Assembly (NCBI GenBank): GCA_022885665.1
Contig: JAGQDJ010000025.1
Coordinates: forward strand, 496,001 to 560,000
Direction: 5' to 3'
From: Triops longicaudatus
Lineage: Eukaryota > Arthropoda > Branchiopoda > Notostraca > Triopsidae
Length of the DNA: 64,000 bases
Shown here: one piece after another, positions 49,077 through 61,500 of the stretch
Numbering within the stretch: position 1 is the stretch's first letter
How the letters are laid out: every line of letters starts with the position of its first letter
Made by a program: the position numbers and the translations under genes
Notes under the pieces: generated by a model
The model's database searches: none
What the model saw: the letters and a program-made list of their open reading frames with translations, nothing else
Told to the model about the DNA's origin: nothing

Positions 49077-50897
49077 GGGCGGATCCTTTTTCTTATAAAG
49101 TCTCTTGATATATTTATTCCTTCTACGTCTGGACGAGTGCCAAGTTTGCTCGGGTTACAAATCTTTGCTCTCGTGAGAAAATTACATCCTCCGATCTGGA
49201 ATTGGGTCTCGCGAAATGTACGACAAAACTGTCTTCTCTCAGAAATCTAATTTAAAAAAAAATCAAAATAAATTACGCAACGTACAGGTTACCATACCTA
49301 CTATCTTTTATTTCTGTACAACTGAACTGTTTTCTTTCCGGTTTTATTGTAAACGAATACCTATTGCACGTACCCCAACCTTCAGTAAGGCACGCACTGG
49401 ATGAAAACTGCGAAGTGACGTCAACTAAATTTTGTGTTATATTGTCAACGGTTATTTAATAAACGTACTTATAACAAAGCTTATACTTCATTTTTATTTA
49501 CTTTATGAAAGTATAAATGATATTACTTGTAGAAGCGTAAATATTTTGTCGGGTACAATTTCGGATTTGTCAGAAACGGCGCTATTTTGGCTACGGCCAC
49601 ATTCGCAGTTTACTCATCCAGTACCTCCAACGTCTTGCGTTTCGCGTTTTGATCTGAGTTCCACTATTTACCGTTACCTCTGGTGGGGAAGGGAAAAATT
49701 CTGCCATCCACTGATCACTGTGGTTGGATTGCGTCTGTGTTTAATTTCACTCTCCTCTTTCATCCAAATCTTTCCCACAGTACTTCGTAAATTTCTGTTT
49801 CGTGCGAAGTTCTGATAATTACTTCTCTTTTCTCCAAGCGAAAAAGGTATTATATATTTTAACTTGTCGTACGTGACCTTTATTTTGGTGTGTGGGAAAT
49901 AGCCTCAAGACAAATTCTGAAAGTTTCACAACTTGTGTGTTATTTGTCTAGCGAAAAACCTCATGTACTGAATCTCAATCGTTTATTCTGAAATGTGTAA
50001 TAAATTTGTCTCGCCAGATTTTAGTTAAAACGCTCAAAAGAGACTGCATTCCTTTGTTCTATATAATCTTCGTATCTTATTACAGTATTTCTTATCTGTG
50101 TAGAATTTTAGAGTCGAATTATATAATTCGCGAAACATCAAACTTCGTTGCCGTAGCTAATCATTTCTGGCCGTGAACAGTTATGCAAGCGTCGAGGTTG
50201 TGTTTCGAGCTAATTTTGAAATATTGAGTGGTGTTGGCTCTAGGGTACAGTATATATTTAGCCGACCTGTAAAAAATTACCACCGTAAACTACCCACATG
50301 CATACGTTGTTATATTTCGAAACGTGTCGCTGTCTAATTTTTTGTATTTATTTTTATTTCCAAAATAATTGTGCAAACGTTTGATCCGTAGAACTCCAAC
50401 CGCCCTCGTGCCAAAAAGCAACAAAAAGCTCCAGCAAAATTCTGATCAACATTTTTCTACCTCATTTTTCTACAGGATTTTTCTACCTCAGAAGCTTTCA
50501 TTCTTCATTTTTTCTTGAGTTTACGAAAATGTTAAAGACGAGACAAAAATAAGCTACAAGCATTATCGATTTCTTACAACAACTACGTATTGTAGAGCTG
50601 GTTTTTATACCCTGACTTCTAACTCAATAAAGCCTCGTTCCTGGTGCGCCTTTCATATTCCTGGCCCACGCATTATGCTTTGGAAACATAACACGAGCCT
50701 AGGTCGGTATTGTGTCACAAGGCCATGTACTGCGCTACTAATCCATCGAATTAACCCAAAGTGATCGGAGCAGAGTGCGGTTTTCTTTTAAAAAATATTA
50801 TTTCCAACATCTAATTTCTCATTATTTATTGATCCACAGAGTAACATAAGTTTAAGAAACGGAGCTTACCGAGAATCTCGATCACCCGAGGCATGCT
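49077..50897. promoter_or_regulatory. Divergent BABAM2/PHTF upstream region
   Basis: 1.8 kb between two divergent start codons, holding both promoters and leaders. Open frames at 49216-49404 and 49432-49815 show no family resemblance. Nothing else is supported. Confidence 0.45.
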
Positions 50898-53800
50898 ATG
50901 GGCTTAAATGACGCTCTTTCATGGTAAACGGATTTAGTTATTACGCAAGCTTTTTAAAAAAGAAAATATCGTAGCATGTGTCCAGTATTTTGTAGAACTT
51001 CCTTCTCTATTTTTTATTTAATTTTTTTTTAGGTACCAGTGCAAAATCGCTGCCTACGATAAACAGGACTGGGAAGAGACGGTTGAGCAACGCATTTTGA
51101 ACGGTTTGAAACATGTTCCAAAGAAGTCAGCCAAATTGAAGCTCGAGTATATTGACGTGGATCTGGTACGGGGCTCTTCTTTCTCGAAAGCGAAATCCAA
51201 GCATGGATTCTTTGCCTTGGCACGCCTGGGATTGGCCCGGCTCATCTTTTTACCTCTTTACCGACAATGGTGGATTAAGCAGACTTTTCCCTCATTATTC
51301 CCATGCTTCTTAGTCCTCTACGTCACCCAACTACTCAACCTATTACTCTATATTTTATGGGCACCTTTCCCGAGCAATAGTGCGGCAAGCAGTGCAGTAC
51401 CGGATTTGGGCACTAATAGTAGTCAGAGTGGGAGGAGCAATGGTACCTCGGAGCTGGGAGGTACAAACGAGTCTTTCCAGGTGGTCACAACTGAAGAAGT
51501 CTTTCTACCCATACTGCTCATGTTCACCCTAAGCATTATGCTCTCTCAAATTGTCTCCACCCACGGGGGCAACAAAGCAACACAGACCAAGATGAAAACC
51601 AGGAGAGCCCGGAGGACGAAAAGAAGATTATTGCCGGGAGGACGCCGAGTCAGTATACCAGGTACTTTTTTTCAGGTTTCCTATTTTAAGAAGGACACAA
51701 TGGATTATCTTTTTGTCCCTTGCAGGCTCGGACTCCAAATCGTCTCTGGAAATGGCATCGGAAGATCCTTGGCAGAGCCAAACGACGCTGGAAGATAGCA
51801 TCAGCGTCCTTAATGGAAATATCGATAATACATTAAACGTGCCAGCGAGTCTTAAAAAAAGGTGACTTTTTATATCTTTTTTTTTAGCTTTTTAATTTAC
51901 TGTGCTCCGTTCAGATATTCAGCGAAAAGTTTTCTTGCCGACGTGAGGAGCATACATTGCCCTATCTAAATTTAGAAGGATATTACTTAATATTACTTAC
52001 CTTAATAAACCAGAAAAAACGCTTTAATATACCAGAGATTCGTTGTAATAGACACTTTCTTAAGTATCGCGTAAATTTAATTCTCTCATACCGATTATTG
52101 CAGCCGGCAACCCGTTATAACAGAACCCGTTATAACGAGTTTCTATTGTTTCTATTTTTTTTTACGTATTCAGTGGTGTTTATGTATCAATTATTGTTTG
52201 TCTGTTAATTCTTTATTAGTCGACTTATTTTGTATTGCTATTTTCTTTTCCATAGGTCTTCATCGGAAGAGAGGCCGACGAGTCCTCACCCTGTTTTGCT
52301 AACTCAGCGTTCTTCGTCATTACATGCTGAATCCAACCCACATGTGGCTTGCCGCGTGATGAATCCTGCTGTGCAACGTTTAAGTCCAGGACATCTCCGG
52401 CGATCGTCTATCTTTGGCTTACGATGGCCGCCACGGATCGTTTTCCATCAAGCGCCAGCAGCTGACGATGAAGGGTTTGATAGTTTTCGGGGCAATAATA
52501 GCAGTTCCAGCGAGGCTGGTGACGGGACCGAAACTCAAAATAGAAACGGGAATAAAAGCGATAGCAAGCGAGACTTGCTGGATGATCACATTGAAGAGCT
52601 TGGCCATGATTTTGTCCCTTCACAAGAATCCTCCCGTACTGCCGAGATTGACACTAACAATTCGACGGTAGCGTGTGTGACTTCGAATGTAAACAGAGTT
52701 CGGCAAAGAAATCGCGGGAAAGAATCGGTGAAGAGTAATGAAGAAGCTCCAGGAAGTGTGCAGTTAAAAGAAGCTACGTCTTATGAACGGAAGCCGAGTA
52801 CTGGTCGCAAAGCGCGATTTGAAACCAGTTCTCGTTTCCGCACCTTGCCCGAAAATGATGGGCATCAACCTACGTGGAAAGAAGGTATATTGCCCATATA
52901 TTTATAATTAAATTTTGTAATATCTTATTTCATGATTATTTTTTCTAATACGTGTTTCGTGGCATTAGGCTTGGACCTAAGTTCCACAGCGGAGGCAGAG
53001 ACAGAGGTGCTCGTATCAGAAACGGAAGGTTCAACTGTGGCTCAGCCTTCCCGACGCGGTACTGGGATATTGGTAAACATTTTTAAAAAATTCTTAATTT
53101 TATTTTTTTGTGTTATTTTTTGAATAATTTTTTTATTGATTTTACGGAAATTTTGTATAGGTAAATGGCAGAAGATCCTCTGACAGGCATGTAAGTGGAA
53201 GACGTCGAAATACCTTGCAAATTCGGATTCCCAGGCCAGACGAAAGCAGCTACAATTCGTCTTGTGACAGTGATAACGAGGGAACATCTCCAATGACATC
53301 TCCGTCTTACAAAGTACAGTATGGTCTTACTATTACATTATTCGCGGTTACTTTTATGGATTTTATTATATAATATCCTGGGTCTTTTTTAATATTTACG
53401 ATTCCTTTTTTATGTCATGCTTTATGTATTCAGTGTCCGTTCAGTGTTTATTCAGTGTGTTCGCTTGTGTTCTTGTTTATTGTATTCGTTTATTTTTAAT
53501 TTTTAAAAGTCTTTTTCCTTTATTATTAGTTTATAACACGATTTCTTGTATTATTAGTCTGAAGCCAGTACGCCCATGGACTGGACGGGCGTCACCACCA
53601 ACTCCGAAGAATGTTCATACAGTTCGGAGTCGCAAACAGAGTCTCAGGCATGTCTTACAGAATTACACGAAGATCACCCCTTCGCTTGGGAATGCTATGG
53701 AACGCCTACCATTAGCACGAGCTCAGTATATTCAGATAAAGGTATAACACCGTGCCTCTTTTCACAATATGCATGTAATGTAATAGTTACGTAGTGAGGA

Positions 53801-55294
53801 AAAAATAGGTTATTAATAGAGGAGAGCTGATTTATCGTTTTTTGATAGTGAGCTGCACGATGTGGGAAAAAGGTGACATCAAAAAGGCAGACTTGACCGT
53901 TTTGGACATAAGCTCGGTCATTATCGCGAAGGTGGACATGATGCCCGAATCCATCGATTATCTATTAGGCGGTTTGGCTATGTCAGTTTTTGTGACAGGC
54001 CTTCCGTTGCTGTATCGAAGTAATGCTGTGTTGGCCCCGTGGATTTTCTCCAATACTCTGTCCACTTGGCGTGGCCAGTTACCTTGCTGGGGTCAATTAA
54101 TCAATGGCTTTGCAACGCTGTTGGATGCTATGCTGGGCAACTCTTTTAGGTGATACATAATAAGTGTTATTTCTATAATTTTTAAATTTATTTAATTGCG
54201 AATGTAATTTTTTAAATCTAAAAAATAATTCATTATTATTGTGATCTTTGTCAGTTCTGACGTATATTTGCTTTTATAGTGAAAAATGGGTGTCGATATC
54301 GTCAATGCTAGGCCGATGCTTTCTGTCATCGTGTTTCCTGTTTCTTTTGTCCGTTGCCGAACGAACATTTAAGCAGCGATTCTTGTACGCGAAGCTGTTT
54401 TCACATTTGACGTCTTCGCGTCGTGCTCGCAAATCGGATTTGCCTCATTTTCGGCTTAACAAAGTTCGCAATATTAAAACGTGGCTATCAGTGCGTTCTT
54501 ATCTCAAGGTAAAGAAGCTTAACTTGCAAATTGGACGAATCTTTTCAAGCATTGCACAATTCCCTATAGAAACGCGGACCTCAACGATCTGTTGATTGTA
54601 TTGTTTCAGCCGCGTTCGTGATTACTCTTTTGCTCGTCACTTTTCTTTGTATGGAACTTTTAAAGGTAACAACATCGCACGCGAAAATTAAGAAATTAAA
54701 ACACCGTTGAACGCATAATTCTTAACAGGAGTCTCAGTCGTTGCACCAGTCTTTGTATAATGTTGAAATCTTGTGCTGGTGCATGGTATTGGGCGTCTTT
54801 TTACTTCGATTCATGACCTTGGGTTCAAAAATCAATAAGAAATACAGAAATCTGTCCGTCCTCATTACTGAACAGGTAATCGCCGTGTCACTATAACTCC
54901 ATACTAATTAAATCTGTTTTCTTTTCGTAGATTAATTTATATTTACAAATGGAACAGAAGCCTCAAAAGAAAGAGGAGTTGATGCTGGCCAATAATGTAC
55001 TAAAATTAGCTGCGGACTTGCTCAAGGTATGTCAAAACTAGGTGTCTACGCTGTAGCGTGACACTGAGCTTGCCAACTTGGCTCTTGTCTTAGTACTCGA
55101 TAAAAAAGGCGTTGTAAATCTTACGTTGGACTTTTTCCCTATAGGAGTTGGAGAGTCCGTTCAAGATTTCGGGGTTGTCTGCCAATCCGTACTTGTATAA
55201 CTTGACAAAAGTGGTCGTTTTGTCTGCCATATCGGGTGTCTTGTCAGAAGTTTTGGGCTTTAAACTCAAACTGCATAAAATTAAACTTCGATAG
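50898..55294 (+). CDS. PHTF: PHTF family ER membrane protein
   Basis: PHTF1/2 were named as putative homeodomain transcription factors but are multi-pass ER-membrane proteins of unclear function. Thirteen exons, 50898-50923, 51033-51661, 51726-51861, 52256-52884, 52969-53072, 53161-53313, 53558-53741, 53849-54149, 54280-54508, 54570-54665, 54729-54875, 54931-55026 and 55145-55294, sum exactly to 959 residues. The N-terminal PHTF domain is clear: DALSWYQCKIAAYDKQDWEE, KLEYIDVDLVRGSSFSKAK, then a hydrophobic pair near residues 70-105. A long Ser/Asp-rich disordered middle follows, with SCTMWEKGDIKKADLTVLDI. The C-terminal membrane region includes LSVAERTFKQRFLYAKLFSH, PHFRLNKVRNIKTWLSVRSY, KRGPQRSVDCIVSAAF, and SGVLSEVLGFKLKLHKIKLR. 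The start MGLNDALSWYQ spans a 26-base first coding exon. Confidence 0.93.
52034..52144. mobile_element. Short pogo-like inverted-repeat remnant in a PHTF intron
   Basis: The left end AGAGATTCGTTGTAATAGA and the inverted right end (AGAAACTCGTTATAACGGG) match at about 13 of 19 positions. AACCCGTTATAAC occurs twice in the right half. The motif is shared with the other pogo-like remnants here. Confidence 0.4.
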
Positions 55295-56714
55295 GGTTTA
55301 TTCTAATATTTTCATAAAAGAACCGTTACCCTCTTGTCTAGCAAGCATTGCAGTGCGATACTTGCTGAACGGTGGGTATTCGAATTTTCTCAAGATCTGC
55401 CACTAATTTTATTCGAAGGGTTTTGGGGGGTTTTCTGCAAAGGGGACGTATTATGAAGCACGTGATCCAGTGTTTCTAAGCTAACGAGTCATCAAAAATG
55501 CAAATGTTATTTCATTTCTCCCACCTCTCCGATTCTGTTGTGATATAAGTCATGTGATGGTAAAAAAAAAAAGAAAATGACTTACAAAGGGTTGTCCGAT
55601 ATACCAGAGACTATGGGCTGACAATGTTATTACTATCCTTATCTGTTGGGAAAAATTATTTTGACTCTTCATAGGGAAATCAGTTACTTCGTGCCATTCA
55701 GAAAATGGCTCTGGTTGGGTTAGAGTAGATTCTCAAGATATTATTATTAAAAAAATAATGGTTTCACATTCCTTGCACTTTTCTTGGCGAAAGTATTGTT
55801 ATTTTTGGCCTTTCTTTCTGTACGTAGTTTTTTTCTGTACCGTTAAGTTGACTTGGCAGTGTAGTTTTTATGTGAAAATACTCAACGTTTAGTATATAAA
55901 CCCGTTCACAGGAAAAAGGCTGTAAATTTTTGTTTTACTATGCAGACGTTGTCCGGGCTGTTGTTTTGTCAGTTCCCAGTCTACGTGAAAATGTTTCGTA
56001 TGCGTCATTTTTTAAGGATGTTTACCTCTTCAGAAAAAAAGGATATTTTGTAGACCTGGTGGCCGCTTTCGGCGAGTGTTCGTCAGTTAGTTGAACTGGA
56101 GATTGACTAGCTGTTGTTAAGGGTTATGTTGTTCTTGTTTACGTGAAAAGGGATAAATTTTTATGATTGCCGCGTATTTCGGGAGGTGTGTTGAGGGCCA
56201 AGAGAGGACCTTCGTTTTGCTTTCAAAGGGTCGATTGGGCATAACCACAATTTGGTCGTAATTCATTAAGTTTCAGGGGATATAGTGCGTTTTTATGGCG
56301 TTGTTTACGCTACGTGCACAGCATTGGCTGTATCACTTCTCAAGAGGCTAACCGAGTACGAATGGTTAACTTCTGAAATGTCGAGAACGATTAACTGTTC
56401 ACATGTCACAATTTGCGTAGCAGATTACGGCAAATTTTATGCTAAAATAACGATAGTTTTAATGCACTTCATTACAATTTTTTCTGCGTATTATTTTCCT
56501 ACTTGGTTGGCTGAAAACGTAGCAGATATAAGAGAAAGCGGATAAAAGGGGGGTTTTGGACAGCAACTCGCAGAAAAAGTCTATCAAGGCTCAGAATAAT
56601 TTTACCCATGAACGAACTTGGGCAAAAACATAAAAATCACACAGCATTCCCTTGTGGTCGAATTTCGACAATCTTTGAGTGCAATTCTTACATAGTCTTC
56701 AGTATCGAAGTCGA

Positions 56715-56759
<45 letters not shown>

Positions 56760-58505
56760 TTAACGCAATTTCTGTCAGAAACTGAAACGCTGCGCAGTTC
56801 AGATCAAATTGTGAATAATGTGTGTTAAATTAACAAATAGTAACTGAATTTCGACCAGCTTTAAGCTTGTCGGAGAATGAGGTTAGGAATTAGATTACTT
56901 TCTGTTGCAGCTTTGTTTACCTTAACCCAGTTGTGTTCTTTTTTTTCATCCAAGTGTTAAATAATAAATAGTGACGCCTCAAGGACTTCACGAGTTTCCG
57001 TTCTTCATAAGAGTTGCTATTGGACAAGTCCGAAATTACGGCCTTCGTTAAACTGCCATTGTTCACGGCTCATTAACTTAGTAAGCACTCAATAGTAATA
57101 TAGTGATAAGGCACATAATTCACTTGTTCGTGCGCGCAGTCTTAAGTTACCTATCATAGAAACTTTGGTTAAAAGCTGGAGTGATTCTGAAAATTTTACT
57201 AAGTAATTCATTACTAACTTCGTGTGAAATCCCGGAAAGCAAACTACAAGTGACTAATTAAATGTTGCGTGGTTTTGTTCCAGCAAGTTTTACATAGTTT
57301 TAAATAATCACGCTAAAAAAAAAATAAAAATAAGGCTTACAGCGATCTTGCCACACACTGTTGCACAGCTGATAAAGACCGCGTGTTTCCCAGGAGTAAA
57401 TTTTGCGGGGCATTTTGGAGTGCAATTCGCCGAGATTCTTTAAAACGAATCCTTGTACAATGAGTTATATGTTATTGTGGACGGCTAGGAATGTCCCGAG
57501 TTACGCAAAAAGTAAATATTTAACCTCTGTCATAGCGAACTTCGAATAAAGCTTTTTAAGGCTTTTTTCCCCAGAAAGTTTCCGTATAATGAGATTCTAC
57601 TGCAGACAAATAAATAAACGGCGAGTAAAACGTTAAAAGGCCAGGAATAAGGGCAAATTCAAATGTGCCTGAGATTAATAATGTCCCATAATTGAAGAGA
57701 ATTGAATTCCTTTAGAATAAGTAGGTTTTCACCTGTTTTAAGAGGTTTTAGGCTATAAATCGTACGATCCTCTTGCGAATCGCTTTAGAAATACGGGCTG
57801 ACTGTGAATCACAGCGTTTGTGACGTTTCAAACAGAAACGGATTCAAAAGGTGAGAAGTTGACGTGGAAAGATTCTAAATTCTTTCCGACCAATAAATGC
57901 GTCGATAGTTCACATTATATCAATAAACACACCTTGGATATAAGCTCAGTTTCATAAAAGGGGAAAGCGTAGTCTGACAGAGGCACTGAACTTGGGTTTT
58001 TTCAGGGTTGAATATATTGTCAGTTTTTAAGCATACATAATTTATCCCGCATAATCGGTGTGGTAGCTTACGTAGAACAGAGATAAGGAGGAGAGAAGAG
58101 AAACTAGCAAGCAACTGCCAGCCCTTCTTGGGTAGTCCGACCAGGTTCAAGGCAATTATATTCTAAAGAAAACCCGAGTTCTTCCTTCAGTCTATTTTAG
58201 CTCGCTTATAGGAATCCGGCCCTTGTCTTTTGCGCCCTTCCGTTTACAACGCTGTTAACTGTTGGCCGCGTATTTTGGCGTCCAACTTCGCAGTGTAAGA
58301 GGTGTGTTGCTTCCGTCACGCGCTTCCATTGAAAGATCGTCGTGTGATCACAAAATTTGGACCTTGTTAGCCCTGCAACGTAAGTCACAAGTGTTTGAAA
58401 AGAAACGAGAAACCGTGTTAGTCCACCAGACCAAAAACCGCAGTTTGGTTTCTGTGCGCGCTCTGTCTACTTAAGGAAAAGGACTTTTCCTTTGCTAGCT
58501 AAAGA
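55295..58505. other. Intergenic region between PHTF and glutaminase
   Basis: 3.2 kb with no supported gene. It contains a 41-base T run at 56718-56758 and a lone pogo-like right end (GTATAATGAGATTCTACTGC) at 57586-57605. The 86-codon frame at 56285-56545 has no family resemblance. The glutaminase promoter should lie near the right end. Confidence 0.5.
56718..56758. repeat. 41-base poly(T) tract
   Basis: Uninterrupted T run. On the minus strand it is poly(A), so it could be the tail of an old retrotransposed copy, but no matching gene body or target duplication was seen beside it. Confidence 0.9.
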
Positions 58506-61500
58506 ATGTCTTGGCTTAGCAGTGTTAGGACATGTGTAGCCCAAGAGTTGGAAGTGTTGGCCAAAACTTTCGCATTGACCAGCGTTAATGCTCAAGCAAC
58601 GTGTATTTCTCATCGAGTGCGTCCCAGAAATAATTGTAATGTGAGTGTGAATCAAAGAAGGTGGAGTTCAAGTAAACGGCATTACTTTTCACCAACACAG
58701 GTAATTTCATTTTTATTTGACGTATTTCTTTGCACTTTAGTAAGTCTTAACTTGGCACGCTAAATTTAACCCAACGAGAGCTGGCCTTGAAACCGGCGAA
58801 GCTGAAAGATAACGATTGCGTCACGAAAGAGCATTTCTAGAAAAGAAATGTGGTGCTAACGATTCTGAGATTGTGCAGTTCTTCGCGAAAAATTCAATCG
58901 TTTAGAGATGTATTTTATGTGTGCTAACCATAACTTTTCTGATGTAACGTGAGACTAGAGACGTGCAAGTCATAGCGAGGCTCACGCTATTAAAATGTAG
59001 TGTGACCTTGGAACGTTTCCCCGGCAGAGCTTTCCGAAACTTCACGAGACCCCACTGGGAATAGGCTGTGCATTTTGTCAACGGATTTTAAAAGCAAATT
59101 TGTGTTGGACCTACGCAGTGGTTCTCCCTTTGGGAAACCTAATACATTAATCACGTGAATACGTTTAAGAGCTCGTAAAGGAGCACTATAATCTCTTGAA
59201 TACTGTTGAAGTATCGTTTAGAGTACTTATGCTTTCAGACTGCTACCCAAGTCGATGAATTCCATTCCTTGTGTCATTTACACCGGCCACTAATTTAAAA
59301 GGACTTTTTTCTCCTTTTTTCGTGTTTGTTTAAGCTTCGTCAGTTTTCAAGCTCCGAAAATGGGTTTCTGCGTTCTATAGTCAAAAATAGGATTGCTTAC
59401 AATGGAAAAATTATTACGTGAAAAATGTTGACCTTTGTAAAGTAGAATGACAGAGCTATTATCGTGCATATTTAACAGGAATTTCATACGGCGCTTCGCA
59501 AATGGCTAAGCATACACATTAGACTGGTCGTGTCTGACGTCAGAGCCACCGTCAGGTCTAGACTGGGATTTAAGCGTACGGCGACAATGAAACTCGCAAA
59601 GAATGTCGGGAGGCATAAGCGTTTCCGTATTAGATTATTTTAAAGGGGGTGTTTCTTATTTAACAAAAATTCCTGTAAATATTTTCTACTACTTTCCTTT
59701 ACAAAAGGCCTATCAAAATGCTTCGTTTTCATACTGAGCATTGATTATGGGGCCTGACGTCACTAGAAGCTTTGTAGCTCAAAAAGTGGTTACCAAGATG
59801 AAAAGCGCATTTACAGCTTATTCGCTTTCCTAGGAAACGTCCTGCAGCACATGGTGATTTCGTTAGTGATAGCAGTAACTGTCAAAGGCCAGCGGAGATG
59901 GCGAAATTCAGCTGAAGGGCTAAATCAGCGAACTGTCCTGCAGCTTGACGCTCTTTCTAATCCCAGGACGACGCCTACTGGAGGTGCATTTTTGCTCCTC
60001 CTCCCATCTAGATTGCTTGATAAGCTTCTGTGGCATGACTTTGGTGCCAAACTAGTTAACAACCAGAAGATATGACCGATCAATAGTTGGTCAGCTTGGT
60101 TTTTGCGATTATGACCCCTCACCCCCCACCCTCCTATCTCCGGTATATTTATACTTATGACTCATTTTGTCTACTAAGTTGGCACCACTCAGTACATTAG
60201 CGAACATTCCACATACAAGTGTTTCTGATAACACGTTCCTATTGTTGTTCGTCATAATAGAAATAAAAAGGTTCGCGCGAATACATGTCATGTCTTTTCG
60301 TGCCACGTTCATGTGTTTTGACAGGCCTTTTGTAATGTAAGGGTCAAGATTTCCCTGCCATTAAATAGGCTTGCAGTACCGTAATAATCTTTATTCTATA
60401 TAAGAGTGCTAGTTATCACGTTAAAAAAAGAACAAAAATGAAAGGAAGAACTTAAATATTTAGTAAGCCCACATGAGGGTAGTCGTTTGTAGACTGCAAT
60501 GCAAATTTGTAGACTATAATAGGAACGTGAGTAAAGGTAGCACACAATGCGTACCAAAGAGTTTGGGTAATCACAACGTTTACACCACCATGCACTGGTA
60601 GGTGCACATGGGGGCGTGAAAACAGTGGGACACGAAAGTGACTTGTGGTTTTCCTTCATTCCTTCGCTTAAAATAGATTGCTGCAGTGCTATCTTATTGA
60701 CTATAACAATATGAGATCTTTCCAAAATAGAACAAAAAAAAAAGAAAATCAATATTCCCATCACATCATAGCCGCGAGTTGTCGTGACTAAAATTTGCCG
60801 TGTTTTGCTTTACAAGCTCCTTGTTTCTTGCGAAATGAGCTTTTTCACAACGATTATCAAAGGCTTGAGTTAGAATGTGCTCGAATAGCCTGTCGAAGTT
60901 TCATCTGTTTTTGCACCCTCTCTAACGGAGTGCCTGATTGCTTGCCCTCGGTGTCCGTTAACAAAGGACACAATCAAGTCACTCCCACATTAAGAAGTGT
61001 TCAAACGCTCGGAAGAGCGATTTGCTTTCTTATGAAAATAAGCTTTGCTTTTGCGAAGATATGATGTGTTGCTCATCTGCTCCTTTTGCTCTTTTCAGAG
61101 TTTTGATCAAGCCTGGCGTCAACGACAAGCTACGAACATTTTCAGCCCAGTGGAAGAATTTCAGAAAAACGAAAGGTAAATTGAAATGTGAATTTGTGAA
61201 ATAAATGTCTCTCCCCTCGCAATCTTCTTTCGGCCGTAACTTAAACTAGAGCCTGGAGCCTAGATGGGCTACCAAACATGAGGGACAGTTTTTTTTTCTT
61301 TACATCTCTTACGTTTCAGGACACCAGCCTAGAACCAGCCAAATATATTGATCATCTTCCTTTCTTGGCAAACGTATCAAGTCGGCGTATCTGAACTTGC
61401 CCGAGTCCCACGGGTTTCGCCGAAATCGTGTTGTTCGCAACCGTAAAAAAAAAGAAAAAAATGGCATTTGCTTTTTTGCTGGTTGTTAAGAATTCTTAAT

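Noticed and set aside
56285..56545. 86-codon frame as a gene
   Set aside because: No similarity to a known family, no splice or poly(A) context, in AT-rich spacer.
55724..57605. A 1.9-kb full-length pogo element between GAGTAGATTCTC and the right end GAGATTCTACTGC
   Set aside because: The left match is short and gapped and no transposase frame lies between; only the right end is kept as a remnant.
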